Of a stretch of DNA of 64,000 nucleotides, positions 9,479-17,217 are shown piece after piece. The position numbers and the translations under genes were made by a program. The DNA lies in NCBI GenBank assembly GCA_964635055.1, contig CAZWMT010000002.1:1-64000 (forward strand). Direction: 5' to 3'. Under the pieces are notes generated by a model that saw nothing but the letters and a program-made list of their open reading frames with translations, made no database searches and was not told the origin of the DNA. Position 1 is the stretch's first letter. Every line of letters begins with the position of its first letter. This DNA is from JAEUJM01 sp964635055 (GTDB lineage: Bacteria; Actinomycetota; Acidimicrobiia; Acidimicrobiales; DATDAH01).

Positions 9479-9507
9479 TCGGCCGCGTTCTCCTTCGGGG
9501 CGCGCCT

Positions 9508-9537
9508 GTGCCCTGCCCTCCGTTGAGGGCAGGGCAC
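9508..9537. terminator. Perfect 13-bp stem hairpin
   Basis: GTGCCCTGCCCTC and its exact complement around a CGTT loop. It lies between a decayed RTX-type gene end and the operator of the secreted-protein gene, so it probably terminated the now-lost gene on the minus strand. Confidence 0.5.
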
Positions 9538-9558
9538 GCGCGTCCGGGCAGAACGGTC

Positions 9559-9664
9559 GGGGGAAGTTGACGAGCCGTTCGCAGGCGACGGCGCCGTCGG
9601 TGCCGGTACCGCCGTCGCACAGGTCCGAGCCCGCCTTCCCGCCGAGCATCATCCGGTCGGATGT
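9559..9664 (-). pseudogene. 3' remnant of an RTX-type calcium-binding protein
   Basis: The minus strand encodes S-D-R-M-M-L-G-G-K-A-G-S-D-L-C-D-G-G-T-G-T-D, then A-V-A-C-E, the ending typical of hemolysin-type Ca-binding repeat proteins. No longer repeat region exists upstream; a palindromic repeat lies immediately next to it. Only the tail of a lost gene remains. Confidence 0.55.
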
Positions 9665-9668
9665 CCCC

Positions 9669-9717
9669 GTTCTTGGCGCCGAAAACCACCGAGCGGGTGG
9701 TTCTCGGTTCCAGGAAC
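9669..9717. repeat. Palindromic repeat, copy 1
   Basis: First of 16 copies of a ~49-bp inverted repeat. Outer arms are GTTCTTGG / CCAGGAAC type; the inner stem is AAAACCACC / GGTGGTTNT around a 4-5-base variable centre (GAGC). It joins the RTX remnant to the M50-gene remnant. Confidence 0.85.
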
Positions 9718-9786
9718 GGTGCGCGCCGCCGGCACGGAAGGTGGGGCTGTCCCAGGACGGACCAGAGCCGCCGCCAACGGGCCGTG

Positions 9787-9983
9787 GCCGCCGTCGTCGG
9801 GTTCGACGTCCAGTGGAAGGGCGCGGACTGGGTCCTCCGAGCCGACTACGAGCGGGGCCTGCGCCACTTGTTCCGCTCCGCGGGCAAGCTGGCCACCACC
9901 GCTATCGCCTTCGCCGGCTTCGCGGCCTTCCTCGTCACCACCGAGCGCCACCACCTCGGGCTCACCTCCGGATCCGACGCTGA
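9787..9983 (+). pseudogene. Remnant of a second PqqD-M50-cNMP protein gene
   Basis: An open stretch encodes F-D-V-Q-W-K-G-A-D, then L-R-H-L-F-R-S-A-G-K-L, then G-F-A-A-F-L-V-T-T-E-R-H. This aligns residue by residue with the first membrane segment of the intact protein at 14640-16727 (F-D-V-Q-W-K-G-A-D; V-R-H-L-F-T-P-A-G-K-I; G-F-A-A-F-V-A-T-T-A-T-H). The N-terminal domain, HExxH and cNMP domains are missing. The system therefore once had another copy of this gene here. Confidence 0.75.
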
Positions 9984-10002
9984 CGCCGCTGCGGTCCCGA
10001 GG

Positions 10003-10377
10003 TCAGGGTCGACGCTCGCCGTCGAGGGCGCGCCGCATGCGCTCGATGGCCACGTGGCGGTACGACGCGTCGAGCAACTCGGCCACCTCGCCCCAGTCGA
10101 CCGGCGCCGCGACGAGGTCGAGGGCCAGCGCGCCGCGGGCGCCGAAGTAGGGCGGCACGAAGAAGCGGTCGTCCGCCGCCAGGGCGTCACGCTCGTCGGC
10201 GTCGGGCATGATCACCAGCGCGGCCGGATGTGTCTTGTCGCTCCAGAAGAGCGCGAAGGGCCGCCTGCCGGCACGGAAGGTGGGGCGGTCCCACGTGACG
10301 GTCTCCACCACCTCGGGCAGGGCCAGCGCTCGGGCCCGAACCCCGGCCAGGTACGTCTCGGGATCGGCGCCGGCCAT
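10003..10377 (-). CDS. MmcQ/YjbR-family protein
   Basis: 124 residues, ATG at 10377. It has the family's landmarks: a helical start (P-E-T-Y-L-A-G-V-R-A-x-A-L-A-L-P-E-V-V-E), T-W-D-R-P-T-F-R-A-G, a short strand F-A-L-F-W, and the C-terminal W-G-E-V-A-E-L-L-D-A-S-Y-R-H-V-A motif. The fold resembles a CyaY-like DNA-binding domain, but the role is unknown. It stands alone between two repeat-bearing intergenic stretches and ends 20 bp from the M50 remnant. Confidence 0.85.
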   Translation of the reverse strand: MAGADPETYLAGVRARALALPEVVETVTWDRPTFRAGRRPFALFWSDKTHPAALVIMPDADERDALAADDRFFVPPYFGARGALALDLVAAPVDWGEVAELLDASYRHVAIERMRRALDGERRP

Positions 10378-10453
10378 CAGCCCATCCTCGCGTGGTCCGG
10401 AGTGGGGCGACCGAGCGCTGCACCACCAGGTTCGACGGCCACCGTGTCCCGGC

Positions 10454-10500
10454 GTTCCTGGAAGGCGAAAACCACCGGGTGGTCTCCGGTTCCCAGGAAC
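10454..10500. repeat. Palindromic repeat, copy 2
   Basis: Outer arms GTTCCTGG / CCCAGGAAC, inner AAAACCACC / GGTGGTCT with almost no loop. It lies 77 bp upstream of the MmcQ-like gene. Confidence 0.8.
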
Positions 10501-10557
10501 GAGGGAGCCGGCAGTCCTGCGCCGACCGGCCACCTGCTCGCCCGTCCGCCCACCGCC

Positions 10558-11280
10558 CTACAGCGCGCCGAACGCCCCCAACGGCCAAACCCGCAGGACC
10601 GCCCGGCCCACCACCGAGTCCTCGTCGATGGGGCCGAACCAGCGGCTGTCCTGCGAGTTGCCGCGGTTGTCGCCCATCACCCAGAGCGACCCCTCCGGCA
10701 CCACGATCGGTCCGAACGGGTTCGTCACCGTGCCCGCCGGCAGATACGGCTCGTCGAGGGGCTCGCCGTCCACGAGCACCCGGCCGCCGCGTGCCTCCAC
10801 CGTCTCACCGCCGACGCCGACCACGCGCTTGATCAGGTGGTCGACCTCGCCCGGCGGCTCGCTGGGCGGGCGATCGACCACCACGATCTCACCACGGTGG
10901 ACGTCGCGGAAGCGATAGCTGAGCTCGTCCACCACCACCCGGTCGTCCTCGCGCAGGGTGGGGAACATCGACAGCGACGGGATCCAGAACACCTGCAGCA
11001 CGAACGCCCGGACCACCACCGCCAGCAGGACCGCGCCGCCCACCACCAGCACCCATTCCGCGACGCGCCGGCGCCGGCTCGCTGCCGGTCGCTCGACCAC
11101 GGGCGGGTCGAGGAGGCTGGTGTCGGTGTCGGACCGAGCGTCGCTCCCTCGGCCGCCGTCGTGGGTCACGGGTGCACACCGGCGCCGGCGCGACCGCCGG
11201 CGCGAGACCACGGGCGGGTGGACGACGTGTGCCTCCACGTCGGGCCGGGCGCCGCTCCCTCGGCCGCCGTCGTCGGTCAT
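10558..11280 (-). CDS. lepB: Signal peptidase I
   Basis: 240 residues; type I signal peptidase, which cleaves Sec signal peptides at the outer membrane face. One membrane helix (about 74-97) is followed by the catalytic block P-S-L-S-M-F-P-T-L (Ser104), the general-base block I-K-R-V-V-G-V-G-G-E (Lys151) and the G-D-N-R-G-N-S-Q-D-S-R box. The ~73-residue cytoplasmic extension is an internal duplication: residues 1-34 and 40-74 share the pattern D-G-G-R-G-S-x-A-R, P-P-V-V and an Arg-rich end. ATG at 11280 overlaps the stop of the luxR-type gene as ATGA, supporting this start and translational coupling. A truncated copy of its 5' end lies at 29150-29284. Confidence 0.93.
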   Translation of the reverse strand: MTDDGGRGSGARPDVEAHVVHPPVVSRRRSRRRRCAPVTHDGGRGSDARSDTDTSLLDPPVVERPAASRRRRVAEWVLVVGGAVLLAVVVRAFVLQVFWIPSLSMFPTLREDDRVVVDELSYRFRDVHRGEIVVVDRPPSEPPGEVDHLIKRVVGVGGETVEARGGRVLVDGEPLDEPYLPAGTVTNPFGPIVVPEGSLWVMGDNRGNSQDSRWFGPIDEDSVVGRAVLRVWPLGAFGAL

Positions 11281-11777
11281 GGGCGCACGCCGGCGCGGTC
11301 GCCGGCGCGGTGTCGGTCCCTGCCACCCTCGTCAGTGCCGGCGGCGGCGGGGGCTTCGGCCGACGCCAGCGCCACCAGCAGCTGGGGGATGGTCGACGCC
11401 CGGTACGCCCGGCGCAGCGCGGACAACCGGCGGACGGCGGTGCGACGGCTCCAGCCCACGGTCCACGCCGCCGATCCCACGGTGGAGCCGGCGGCAAGGA
11501 GCAGCAGGAGGTGGCGCTCGTGCTCGCAGGCGATCTCGGCGAACGGCGGCACCGAATCGGCCGCGCTGGGGTCGGCGACGATCAGCGCCGCCTGGGCCCG
11601 GGTCCTCGCCGCCAGCCTGGTCATGGCCGAGTCGACGAAGCCGTCGACGGTGGCGGGGCTCAGGCCCAACTGCTCTGCGATCGCCCGGGTGCCGAGTCCC
11701 CGGCCGACGAGCACCAGCACGGTCTCTTCGCGTCGTGTGAGGTGGCGGGCGTCGATCCGGGATTCGATGGTGGTCAT
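11277..11777 (-). CDS. LuxR-type HTH regulator, copy 1
   Basis: 166 residues, no receiver or ligand domain. Residues about 10-60 form a LuxR-type HTH (L-T-R-R-E-E-T-V-L, A-I-A-E-Q-L-G-L-S-P-A-T-V-D, L-A-A-R-T-R-A-Q). A second HTH-like unit follows (E-R-H-L-L-L-L-L-A-A-G-S-T-V, R-R-T-A-V-R-R-L). The C-terminal tail is low complexity. It is a close paralogue of 29281-29826 and a distant one of 21098-21562. Its stop overlaps the lepB start (ATGA). A relaxed operator match and a perfect 16-bp palindrome lie just upstream, suggesting autoregulation. I infer that this family controls the small-peptide genes; unproven. Confidence 0.85.
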   Translation of the reverse strand: MTTIESRIDARHLTRREETVLVLVGRGLGTRAIAEQLGLSPATVDGFVDSAMTRLAARTRAQAALIVADPSAADSVPPFAEIACEHERHLLLLLAAGSTVGSAAWTVGWSRRTAVRRLSALRRAYRASTIPQLLVALASAEAPAAAGTDEGGRDRHRAGDRAGVRP

Positions 11778-11807
11778 GGCCCCACCGTCCGCCCGGCGAC
11801 GTCCGGT

Positions 11808-11828
11808 GTCCGTAACCTCGATGACACA
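11808..11828 (-). promoter_or_regulatory. Relaxed operator match upstream of luxR-type copy 1
   Basis: The minus strand reads TGTCAT-CGAG-GTTACG followed by GAC, two mismatches from TGTNAC-N4-GTNACA. It ends 31 bases before the ATG, the same spacing as at the paralogue at 29.8 kb. Confidence 0.5.
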
Positions 11829-11838
11829 GCGCTGTGTC
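11823..11838. promoter_or_regulatory. Perfect palindrome upstream of luxR-type copy 1
   Basis: GACACAGC and its exact complement GCTGTGTC, overlapping the operator-like site. The paralogous promoter at 29.87 kb has a decayed version. Possibly the regulator's own dimer site. Confidence 0.45.
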
Positions 11839-11984
11839 CGACCACCCCCGGTCGCACCGGAGGCGATGCGTTCGACGCCGGCGTATCGGCACCGACATAT
11901 CGGCACCGGCCATCACCCCATCCCTCGCGAACCGAAGGGAGCGGAGTCGTAGGATCGGGACGGACCGGGGGGAGGTGAGGCGCG

Positions 11985-12410
11985 GTGACTCCTGAGTCGT
12001 TCGCAGGCCTGGTGCTGGGATGCGCGATGGGGGTGAAGCTGCTGGTGGACCTGCGGGTGCCGTTCGCCCCGCTCCGCCGGTGCGCGGCCGGCGCCGACCA
12101 CGTGGTCACCCTCGACGACGAGGACACCGGCCCCTTCCAGGCCCGCGTCGGCGGCGAGCCCGTGGGCGAGCCGTCCGCATCGTTCGCCGCGGCCGCCGCC
12201 CACGTGGCCCGGCCGCAGCGCCTGCGCGCCTGGCTCTACGAGATGGTGTCATGCCCCTACTGCTGCGGCGGGTGGGTGACGCTCGCCGCGGTGGCGGGCT
12301 GGGTCGCTGCCACCGGCAACGGGTGGGCCGAGCTCGTGTGGTGGCCGGCGATCTGGGCCACGACGGGCATCGTCGTCACCCGCCTCATGCGCCGGCCGCC
12401 GCCGGCGTGA
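11985..12410 (+). CDS. DUF1360-type membrane protein
   Basis: 141 residues, GTG at 11985 with a GGGAGGTGAGG ribosome site. An N-terminal hydrophobic segment (F-A-G-L-V-L-G-C-A-M-G-V-K-L-L-V), a soluble middle, then the family signature S-C-P-Y-C-C-G-G-W followed by two membrane segments. The C-P-Y-C pair near the membrane is typical of DUF1360 proteins, whose role is unknown. It is divergent from the luxR-lepB pair, sharing a 207-bp promoter region. A decayed partial copy is at 29911-30072. Confidence 0.75.
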   Translation: MTPESFAGLVLGCAMGVKLLVDLRVPFAPLRRCAAGADHVVTLDDEDTGPFQARVGGEPVGEPSASFAAAAAHVARPQRLRAWLYEMVSCPYCCGGWVTLAAVAGWVAATGNGWAELVWWPAIWATTGIVVTRLMRRPPPA

Positions 12411-12905
12411 GGCGGTGACAGGGCGGCGGCGGCGGCCTCGCGGGGAGTCGCCTGAGGTCAATGGTGGCACCGACCGGCGGTGGGCCGACGGGGAAAGGCG
12501 CGAAGGAACGAGGACGGGCCCCGGCGCGAGATCGCCGGCGCTGCGCTCCGAGTTTCCCCGTTCTTGGCACCGAAAACCACCGCACGGGTGGTTCTGGGTG
12601 CCAAGAACACCGAACCCGCGCCGGCGACACGGTCTGTTCGGCCATCCCGCCCCCTTCCTTGCCGGGTTTGCACCCGGCGGCGCCCACCTCGCCCCGCCGG
12701 GTAGCCGTGACCAGACGCATAGTCGGGCCGACCCGTCGGGCGCCCCCCTCGCGGTAGAGACCGTGCCCGGGGAAACCCGTTCCCTTCCCGGTCGGGTTTG
12801 CGCCGGGCGGCGCCCCACTCGAGTCGCTCGTGGCCGGGACCACACGACCGGGCGGCCTTCGGGCGCCGGCAGGCGCCGAAGAACCCGTGGCGAGATTTCT
12901 CTCGT
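12411..12905. other. Intergenic, duplicated leader of peptide cassette 1
   Basis: No gene seen. It holds palindromic repeat copy 3 and stretches that recur, diverged, at 13767-14207 before peptide gene 2 (for example the GCCGGCGACACGGTCTGT segment). The two peptide cassettes are therefore duplicates of about 650 bp. Confidence 0.7.
12560..12608. repeat. Palindromic repeat, copy 3
   Basis: Near-perfect: GTTCTTGGCACC / GGTGCCAAGAAC outer arms and AAAACCACC / GGTGGTTCT inner stem around GCACG. It lies in the leader of peptide cassette 1. Confidence 0.9.
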
Positions 12906-12926
12906 TGTGTAACCGTGGTGACAGAC
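12906..12926 (+). promoter_or_regulatory. Operator of peptide gene 1
   Basis: TGTAAC-CGTG-GTGACA then GAC, a full TGTNAC-N4-GTNACA palindrome. It ends 60 bases before the ATG. The same sequence, position for position, precedes peptide gene 2. Confidence 0.7.
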
Positions 12927-12986
12927 CGGCGGGGCCGACGGGCGCACAGTGCACTCATCGGATCAACCCACGACAAGGAACCCGAG

Positions 12987-13115
12987 ATGCGCCGAGCCAA
13001 GGACATCAAGCCCCAGCAAGACAACGACAAGAGTGACGAGCCCACCACCGAGTCCACCGACGAGGCCCGCAAAGCCGAACGCAAGACCAACGTCGTGAAG
13101 AGCCGGTGCTGCTGA
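12987..13115 (+). CDS. Small peptide 1 of the KDIKP/KAERKT family (42 residues)
   Basis: ATG at 12987 with an AAGGAA ribosome site. It begins M-R-R-A-K-D-I-K-P-Q-Q, continues with an acidic Asp/Glu/Thr/Ser stretch, then A-R-K-A-E-R-K-T, and ends N-V-V-K-S-R-C-C. Highly charged with no signal peptide or membrane segment. The conserved front part and changed tail, together with a PqqD-domain protease 1.5 kb downstream, look like a leader-core precursor peptide; this is inference. The two terminal Cys are shared with peptide 2 only. A short reading frame with this much conservation across four loci in one window is unlikely to be chance. Confidence 0.75.
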   Translation: MRRAKDIKPQQDNDKSDEPTTESTDEARKAERKTNVVKSRCC

Positions 13116-13318
13116 ACTCACCGACACCCCACCGGGGACAGGGCTCCCGCCCGGGCCTCGAGTCGTCGTCGGTCCCGGTCTCCTGACCGGCGGAACCACC
13201 GGGCTCAGCGCTTCGGATGGCCCTGGCGGGGCCGCGGGGCCGGCGGTACCGTGACCACGATGGCTTCGAGCGCCGCCACAGCGTGCTCCTCAGATCGTCT
13301 GCACCGAGGAGCCCCGCC

Positions 13319-13720
13319 ATGGCCATCGATGAAGCCGCCCGGCATCACCTGCACGAGACCCTCGACACCACCCTCGGCCGGGACGACGCCGTGACGCTGA
13401 TGGAGCACCTGCCGCCTGCCGGCTGGGCCGACGTCGCCACCACCACCGACGTGGACAACGCGGAGCTCCGCCTCGACGCGCGGATCGCCATCCTCGAGCA
13501 GCGCATGGACGCCCCGTTCGCCGCCGTGAAGGCCGAGTTGGCCAACCTCGACCTCCGGCTCAATGCCGCCGCGACGCGGTCCGACCTGGCCGGTGTGAAG
13601 CTGCGGCTGGTCGAACGCATGCGCCGCCACGACCAGATCCTCATCGCCACCCTCCTGCCCCTCACCCTCTGTCTCGTCGGCCTCCTCGCCACCGCCATCC
13701 TGCGCGCTCCGTCCCCCTGA
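13319..13720 (+). CDS. Short coiled-coil membrane-anchored protein, copy 1
   Basis: 133 residues. It starts M-A-I-D-E-A-A-R, has an N-terminal helical part (L-H-E-T-L-D-T-T-L-G), a heptad-rich middle (L-R-L-D-A-R-I-A-I-L-E-Q-R-M; L-A-N-L-D-L-R-L), and one C-terminal membrane segment (I-L-I-A-T-L-L-P-L-T-L-C-L-V-G-L-L-A-T-A-I-L). The layout resembles the DUF1640 / CCDC90-like coiled-coil membrane proteins. A near-identical copy with the same 90-bp leader is at 28632-29033. It lies between peptide genes 1 and 2. Function unknown. Confidence 0.75.
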   Translation: MAIDEAARHHLHETLDTTLGRDDAVTLMEHLPPAGWADVATTTDVDNAELRLDARIAILEQRMDAPFAAVKAELANLDLRLNAAATRSDLAGVKLRLVERMRRHDQILIATLLPLTLCLVGLLATAILRAPSP

Positions 13721-13842
13721 GCCCACCGACACCACAGGCCGCTTGGGTGGCGCCGATCGGTGCCTGGTCAGGCGGAAGGCGCGAAGAACGAGGGCGGGCG
13801 CTGGCGCCGCACCGTCGGCGGTGCCACTCCGGGGTTTCCTGC

Positions 13843-13891
13843 TTTCTTGGCACCGAAAACCACCGTTCGGGTGGTTTTGCCTTCCAAGAAC
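13843..13891. repeat. Palindromic repeat, copy 4
   Basis: Outer TTTCTTGG / CCAAGAAC, inner AAAACCACC / GGTGGTTTT around GTTCG. It lies in the leader of peptide cassette 2, matching the place of copy 3 in cassette 1. Confidence 0.88.
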
Positions 13892-14207
13892 GGCAACGCG
13901 GGTAGCGCTCGCGCCGGCGACACGGTCTGTCGGCCGTCACGCCCACTTCCTTGCCGGTTCACGCCCGGCGGCGCGCCCGCTGGCACCGAGGGACGACCGT
14001 GACCAACGAACGCCCAGGCCAACCCGCCGGGCGCAGAACACGCGGCGGGAGACGACGGTTGAGGCGCACCCGCCCCCCCGTCCGTGCCGGGTGTTCGCCC
14101 GGTGCCGGCCTCGAACCGCCCGGGCCCGTGATGAGCAAGCGCAGGGCGCAGCCGGGCGGGCACGCCGCCGGCAGGCGGCGAAGAACCCGTGGCGGGAGTT
14201 CTTTCGT

Positions 14208-14228
14208 TGTGTAACCGTGGTGACAGAC
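14208..14228 (+). promoter_or_regulatory. Operator of peptide gene 2
   Basis: Identical to the peptide 1 operator (TGTAAC-CGTG-GTGACA, then GAC), with the same 60-base distance to the ATG. Confidence 0.7.
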
Positions 14229-14288
14229 CGGCGGGGCCGACGGGCGCACCGTGCACTCATCGGATCAACCCACGACAAGGAGCCCGAG

Positions 14289-14417
14289 ATGCGCCGAGCC
14301 AAGGACATCGAGCCCCAGCAGGACAACGACAAGAGCGACGAGCCCACCACCGAGTCCACCGACGAGGCCCGCAAAGCCGAACGCAAGACCAACTACGGCA
14401 AGACCCGGTGCTGCTGA
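14289..14417 (+). CDS. Small peptide 2 of the KDIKP/KAERKT family (42 residues)
   Basis: ATG at 14289, AAGGAG ribosome site. It differs from peptide 1 at only a few positions: K-D-I-E-P instead of K-D-I-K-P, and the tail N-Y-G-K-T-R-C-C instead of N-V-V-K-S-R-C-C. Changes therefore concentrate in the last eight residues, as expected of a variable core. It is the gene immediately upstream of the PqqD-M50-cNMP gene, 222 bp away, with repeat copy 5 between. A weak 7-bp G+C stem (14441-14460) follows the stop. Confidence 0.75.
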   Translation: MRRAKDIEPQQDNDKSDEPTTESTDEARKAERKTNYGKTRCC

Positions 14418-14560
14418 ACTCACCAACACCACACCGAGATCCGGGGGGCGGCGCCCCCGGCCCTCCGGCCCGCCTGCCGTTCGGCGGGGCACCCCGCTCC
14501 CCACCCTGTTGGCGACCCACCCCACACCGGCCCGAACCGGCATCGCCGGCCCCGTTTCTC

Positions 14561-14608
14561 CTTCTGCGAACCGAAAACCACGCCCTCGGTGCTTTGGGTT
14601 CCCAGAAC
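14561..14608. repeat. Palindromic repeat, copy 5 (degenerate)
   Basis: The inner GAAAACCAC arm is kept but the right arm reads GGTGCTTTGGG; the outer right arm is CCCAGAAC. It lies 31 bp upstream of the M50-protein start. Confidence 0.6.
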
Positions 14609-14639
14609 GGTCGAGCGCGGCCGAACGAGGCGGTGCGTC

Positions 14640-16727
14640 GTGGCGGTGACTGACGTCTGGGAGGCGCTCGACCAGCGCCTCGACGTCGCCGGCCGGCGGC
14701 CTGAGGTCGCCGCCGACATCGAGGTGGCCCGCTTCCCGTTGCGCGACGGCGGCGCCGACGTCGTCGCCCACAACCCCCGCGACCGCGTCTACTACCGGCT
14801 GAGCGAGCAGGAGGCCGACCTCGTCCCGCTGATGGACGGCACCCGCACCGTGGGCGACCTGGTGGCCGGCGAGTTCCGCGAGACGGGCGACCTCGACGCC
14901 GCCACCGTCGGCGATCTCGTGGGCCTGTTGCACCGGGGCGGGTTCCTCACCGAGCCCTACGTGGACACCGCCGCCGCCCTCGATCGGGCCCTCGACCACA
15001 CCAAGTCCGGGTGGCGGGGGCGGGTGGCCGAGGCCCTGCGCACGTTCGACGTCCAGTGGAAGGGCGCCGACCGGTTCCTGCGGGTGCTCTACGACCGGGT
15101 GGTGCGCCACCTGTTCACGCCCGCCGGCAAGATCGTCACCACGGTCGTCGGCCTGGGCGGGTTCGCCGCCTTCGTGGCCACCACCGCCACCCACGAGTTC
15201 AGCCTCGCGTCGGAGGCGCTGGGCCTGGCCGTGCTGTTGCTGTTCGTGCTCGACGCCGCCTCGGTGTTCGTCCACGAGACCGGCCACGCCATGGTCCTGC
15301 TGCACCACGGGCGGCGGGTGAACGGCGCCGGCTTCCGCCTCTACTTCGGCACCCCCGCGTATTACATCGAGTCCACCGACGCCCTGATGATGGACCGGCG
15401 GGCCCGGCTGTGGCAGTCATTCGGTGGGCCGTGGTTCGAGTTCGTCGGCGCCGGCGTCGTGGGCCTCCTCGTGGCCGCCTTCCCCCACGCCGGGTTCACG
15501 CCGCTGCTGTGGCGGTTCTGCGCCATCAGCTACTTCGTGGTGCTGATGAACCTGCTGCCCCTGCTCGAACTGGATGGCTACTGGATCCTGTCCGACACCC
15601 TGCGGGTGTGTGACCTGCGCCCCCGGTCGCTGGCCTTCGTGCGCAAGGACCTGTGGTGGAAGCTGCGTCGCCGCCGGCGCCTCACCCGGGCCGAGGTGGG
15701 CCTCACCCTGTACGGCACGGCCGGCGTGGCCTTCACCATCCTGGTGTCGCTGCTGGCGGTGAACTACTGGGAGCACCTCGGCGGCGGGCTGATCCGGCGT
15801 CTACTCGACGCCGGCCCGCCCGGCATCGCCGGCCTCGTCCTCCTCACCGTGGTGATAGCCGGCCCCGTGGTCAGTGCCGCGGTCAGCGCGGTCCGCAGCC
15901 TGGCCGGACGGGCCCGCCGCATCGGTCGCTCGCTGCGGTTCCGGGCCGAGCGGCGCTGGCGGGTCGAGGCCGCGCTGCTGCTCGACGAGCAGCCGATCTT
16001 CGCCGACGTCCCCGTCGACGTCCTCAACCAACTGGCCGGGCTCGTCACCCTGCGGACGGTCACGACGGGTGAGACCGTCATCCGCCAGGGCGAGCGGGGC
16101 GACGCCTACTACCTGGTGCGCAAGGGCACCCTCGAGGTGGTCGACGACGAGGGCGACCCCGGCACCGTGCTGCGTCTCATCGGCGCCGGCGAGTCGTTCG
16201 GCGAGATGGCTCTGGTGCACAACGCCCCGCGGAACGCCACCGTGCGAGCGACGAGCCCCGGCGAGCTGTTCGTGATCTCGCGCAGCGCCTTCGAGCGCCT
16301 GCTCGCCGACCGGGCCGAGGTGGCGGCGGTGGCCACCACCCTCCAGCAGTGCGACGAGCTCCGGGCGCTGCCCTGCTTCGCCCACCTGGGCCCCGGCGAG
16401 CTGGTCGAACTCGGCGCCCGCGGCGAGTGGCGCACCGTCGCCCCCGGCGAGGCCGTCGTCACCCAGGGCGAGGTGGGCGACGCCTTCTACGCCGTGCACA
16501 GCGGCCGGTTCCACGTCGAGGAGGACGGCGCCTACGTCCGCACCATCGACCCCGGCGAGCACTTCGGCGAGATCGCCCTGCTGCACGCCGTCCCCCGAGT
16601 GGCGACGGTGCGGGCGACGACGCCGGCCCGGGTCTTCCGCCTCGACGTCGCCGGCTTCGACGCCCTCGTCCGCCGGGCCTTCAGCAGCGGCGCCGTCCGC
16701 CCCAACCTCGCCCTCGACCACACCTGA
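14640..16727 (+). CDS. PqqD-like / M50 site-2 protease / double cNMP-binding membrane protein
   Basis: About 695 residues, GTG at 14640 (GTG at 14646 also possible). Residues ~1-100 form a PqqD-like winged-helix (R-V-Y-Y-R-L-S-E-Q-E-A-D-L, M-D-G-T-R-T-V-G-D-L, L-L-H-R-G-G-F-L), the fold that binds leader peptides in RiPP pathways. Residues ~150-440 are a multi-pass M50 metalloprotease with zinc motif H-E-T-G-H (near 212) and N-L-L-P-L-L-E-L-D-G-Y (Asp near 311). Residues ~450-560 and ~575-690 are two cNMP-binding domains, each with F-G-E-x-A-L and P-R-x-A-T-V, so ligand contacts are intact. I infer a membrane protease that recognises small peptides through the first domain and is gated by cyclic nucleotides. 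Peptide genes lie on both sides; a remnant of a second copy is at 9787. Confidence 0.9.
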   Translation: MAVTDVWEALDQRLDVAGRRPEVAADIEVARFPLRDGGADVVAHNPRDRVYYRLSEQEADLVPLMDGTRTVGDLVAGEFRETGDLDAATVGDLVGLLHRGGFLTEPYVDTAAALDRALDHTKSGWRGRVAEALRTFDVQWKGADRFLRVLYDRVVRHLFTPAGKIVTTVVGLGGFAAFVATTATHEFSLASEALGLAVLLLFVLDAASVFVHETGHAMVLLHHGRRVNGAGFRLYFGTPAYYIESTDALMMDRRARLWQSFGGPWFEFVGAGVVGLLVAAFPHAGFTPLLWRFCAISYFVVLMNLLPLLELDGYWILSDTLRVCDLRPRSLAFVRKDLWWKLRRRRRLTRAEVGLTLYGTAGVAFTILVSLLAVNYWEHLGGGLIRRLLDAGPPGIAGLVLLTVVIAGPVVSAAVSAVRSLAGRARRIGRSLRFRAERRWRVEAALLLDEQPIFADVPVDVLNQLAGLVTLRTVTTGETVIRQGERGDAYYLVRKGTLEVVDDEGDPGTVLRLIGAGESFGEMALVHNAPRNATVRATSPGELFVISRSAFERLLADRAEVAAVATTLQQCDELRALPCFAHLGPGELVELGARGEWRTVAPGEAVVTQGEVGDAFYAVHSGRFHVEEDGAYVRTIDPGEHFGEIALLHAVPRVATVRATTPARVFRLDVAGFDALVRRAFSSGAVRPNLALDHT

Positions 16728-16731
16728 GCGT

Positions 16732-16752
16732 GGTGTAACCGTGGTGACAGAC
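16732..16752 (+). promoter_or_regulatory. Operator of peptide gene 3
   Basis: TGTAAC-CGTG-GTGACA then GAC, starting 5 bp after the stop of the M50-protein gene and ending 60 bases before the peptide ATG. Confidence 0.7.
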
Positions 16753-16812
16753 GGACACGGCACGGGGGCACACACTGCCAATCAGTAGCCACCCACCAGC
16801 AAGGAGCAACCC

Positions 16813-16932
16813 ATGACCGTCAAGGACATCAAACCCACCAGGCAGGCCGACAACAAGGTCGACTACGCCAAGGCCGACGCCGACGACACCCGCAAGGCCG
16901 AGCGCAAGACCCAGCACTACAAGCACCCCTGA
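16813..16932 (+). CDS. Small peptide 3 of the KDIKP/KAERKT family (39 residues)
   Basis: ATG at 16813, AAGGAG ribosome site. It begins M-T-V-K-D-I-K-P-T-R-Q, has D-N-K-V and D-A-D-D-T-R-K-A-E-R-K-T, and ends Q-H-Y-K-H-P. It forms a subfamily with peptide 4 (same start, same D-A-D-D-T block), distinct from peptides 1 and 2, and lacks the terminal Cys pair. It lies directly behind the PqqD-M50-cNMP gene with its own operator and a strong terminator, so it is an independent transcription unit. Confidence 0.75.
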   Translation: MTVKDIKPTRQADNKVDYAKADADDTRKAERKTQHYKHP

Positions 16933-16949
16933 GTGACACCACCGCTAGC

Positions 16950-16976
16950 GAGGCCCGGGCCTCGTGCCCGGGCCTC
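16950..16976 (+). terminator. Terminator hairpin of peptide gene 3
   Basis: Perfect 11-bp G+C stem, GAGGCCCGGGC and complement, loop CTCGT, 18 bases after the stop. A near copy follows peptide gene 4. Confidence 0.7.
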
Positions 16977-17086
16977 GCCGCGCTCGTGAACGCACCCGAC
17001 CGGGCGTTCCCACCGGTGCCCGGTCCGGCGAAAACCCGCGAAGAAGGAGAGTGTTCGCCAGGCGGGCGCCGCCGCAGGGTTCCACC

Positions 17087-17135
17087 GTTCCGGGAACGCA
17101 AAACCACCCGCTCGGTGGATTTCGGTGCCAAGAAC
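17087..17135. repeat. Palindromic repeat, copy 6
   Basis: GTTCCGGGAACG left arm, inner AAAACCACC / GGTGGATTT, right arm GTGCCAAGAAC. It is embedded in a longer repeated stretch (from about 17041) that recurs at 17421, 18101 and 18941. Confidence 0.88.
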
Positions 17136-17217
17136 CCCCGCCCGAGCGCCGCCCCCGCCGTGCCCCGCCACCCCCCTCCCCGGCCGTCTTTCCTCCACCC
17201 TGCCTCCCAGTCGAACC

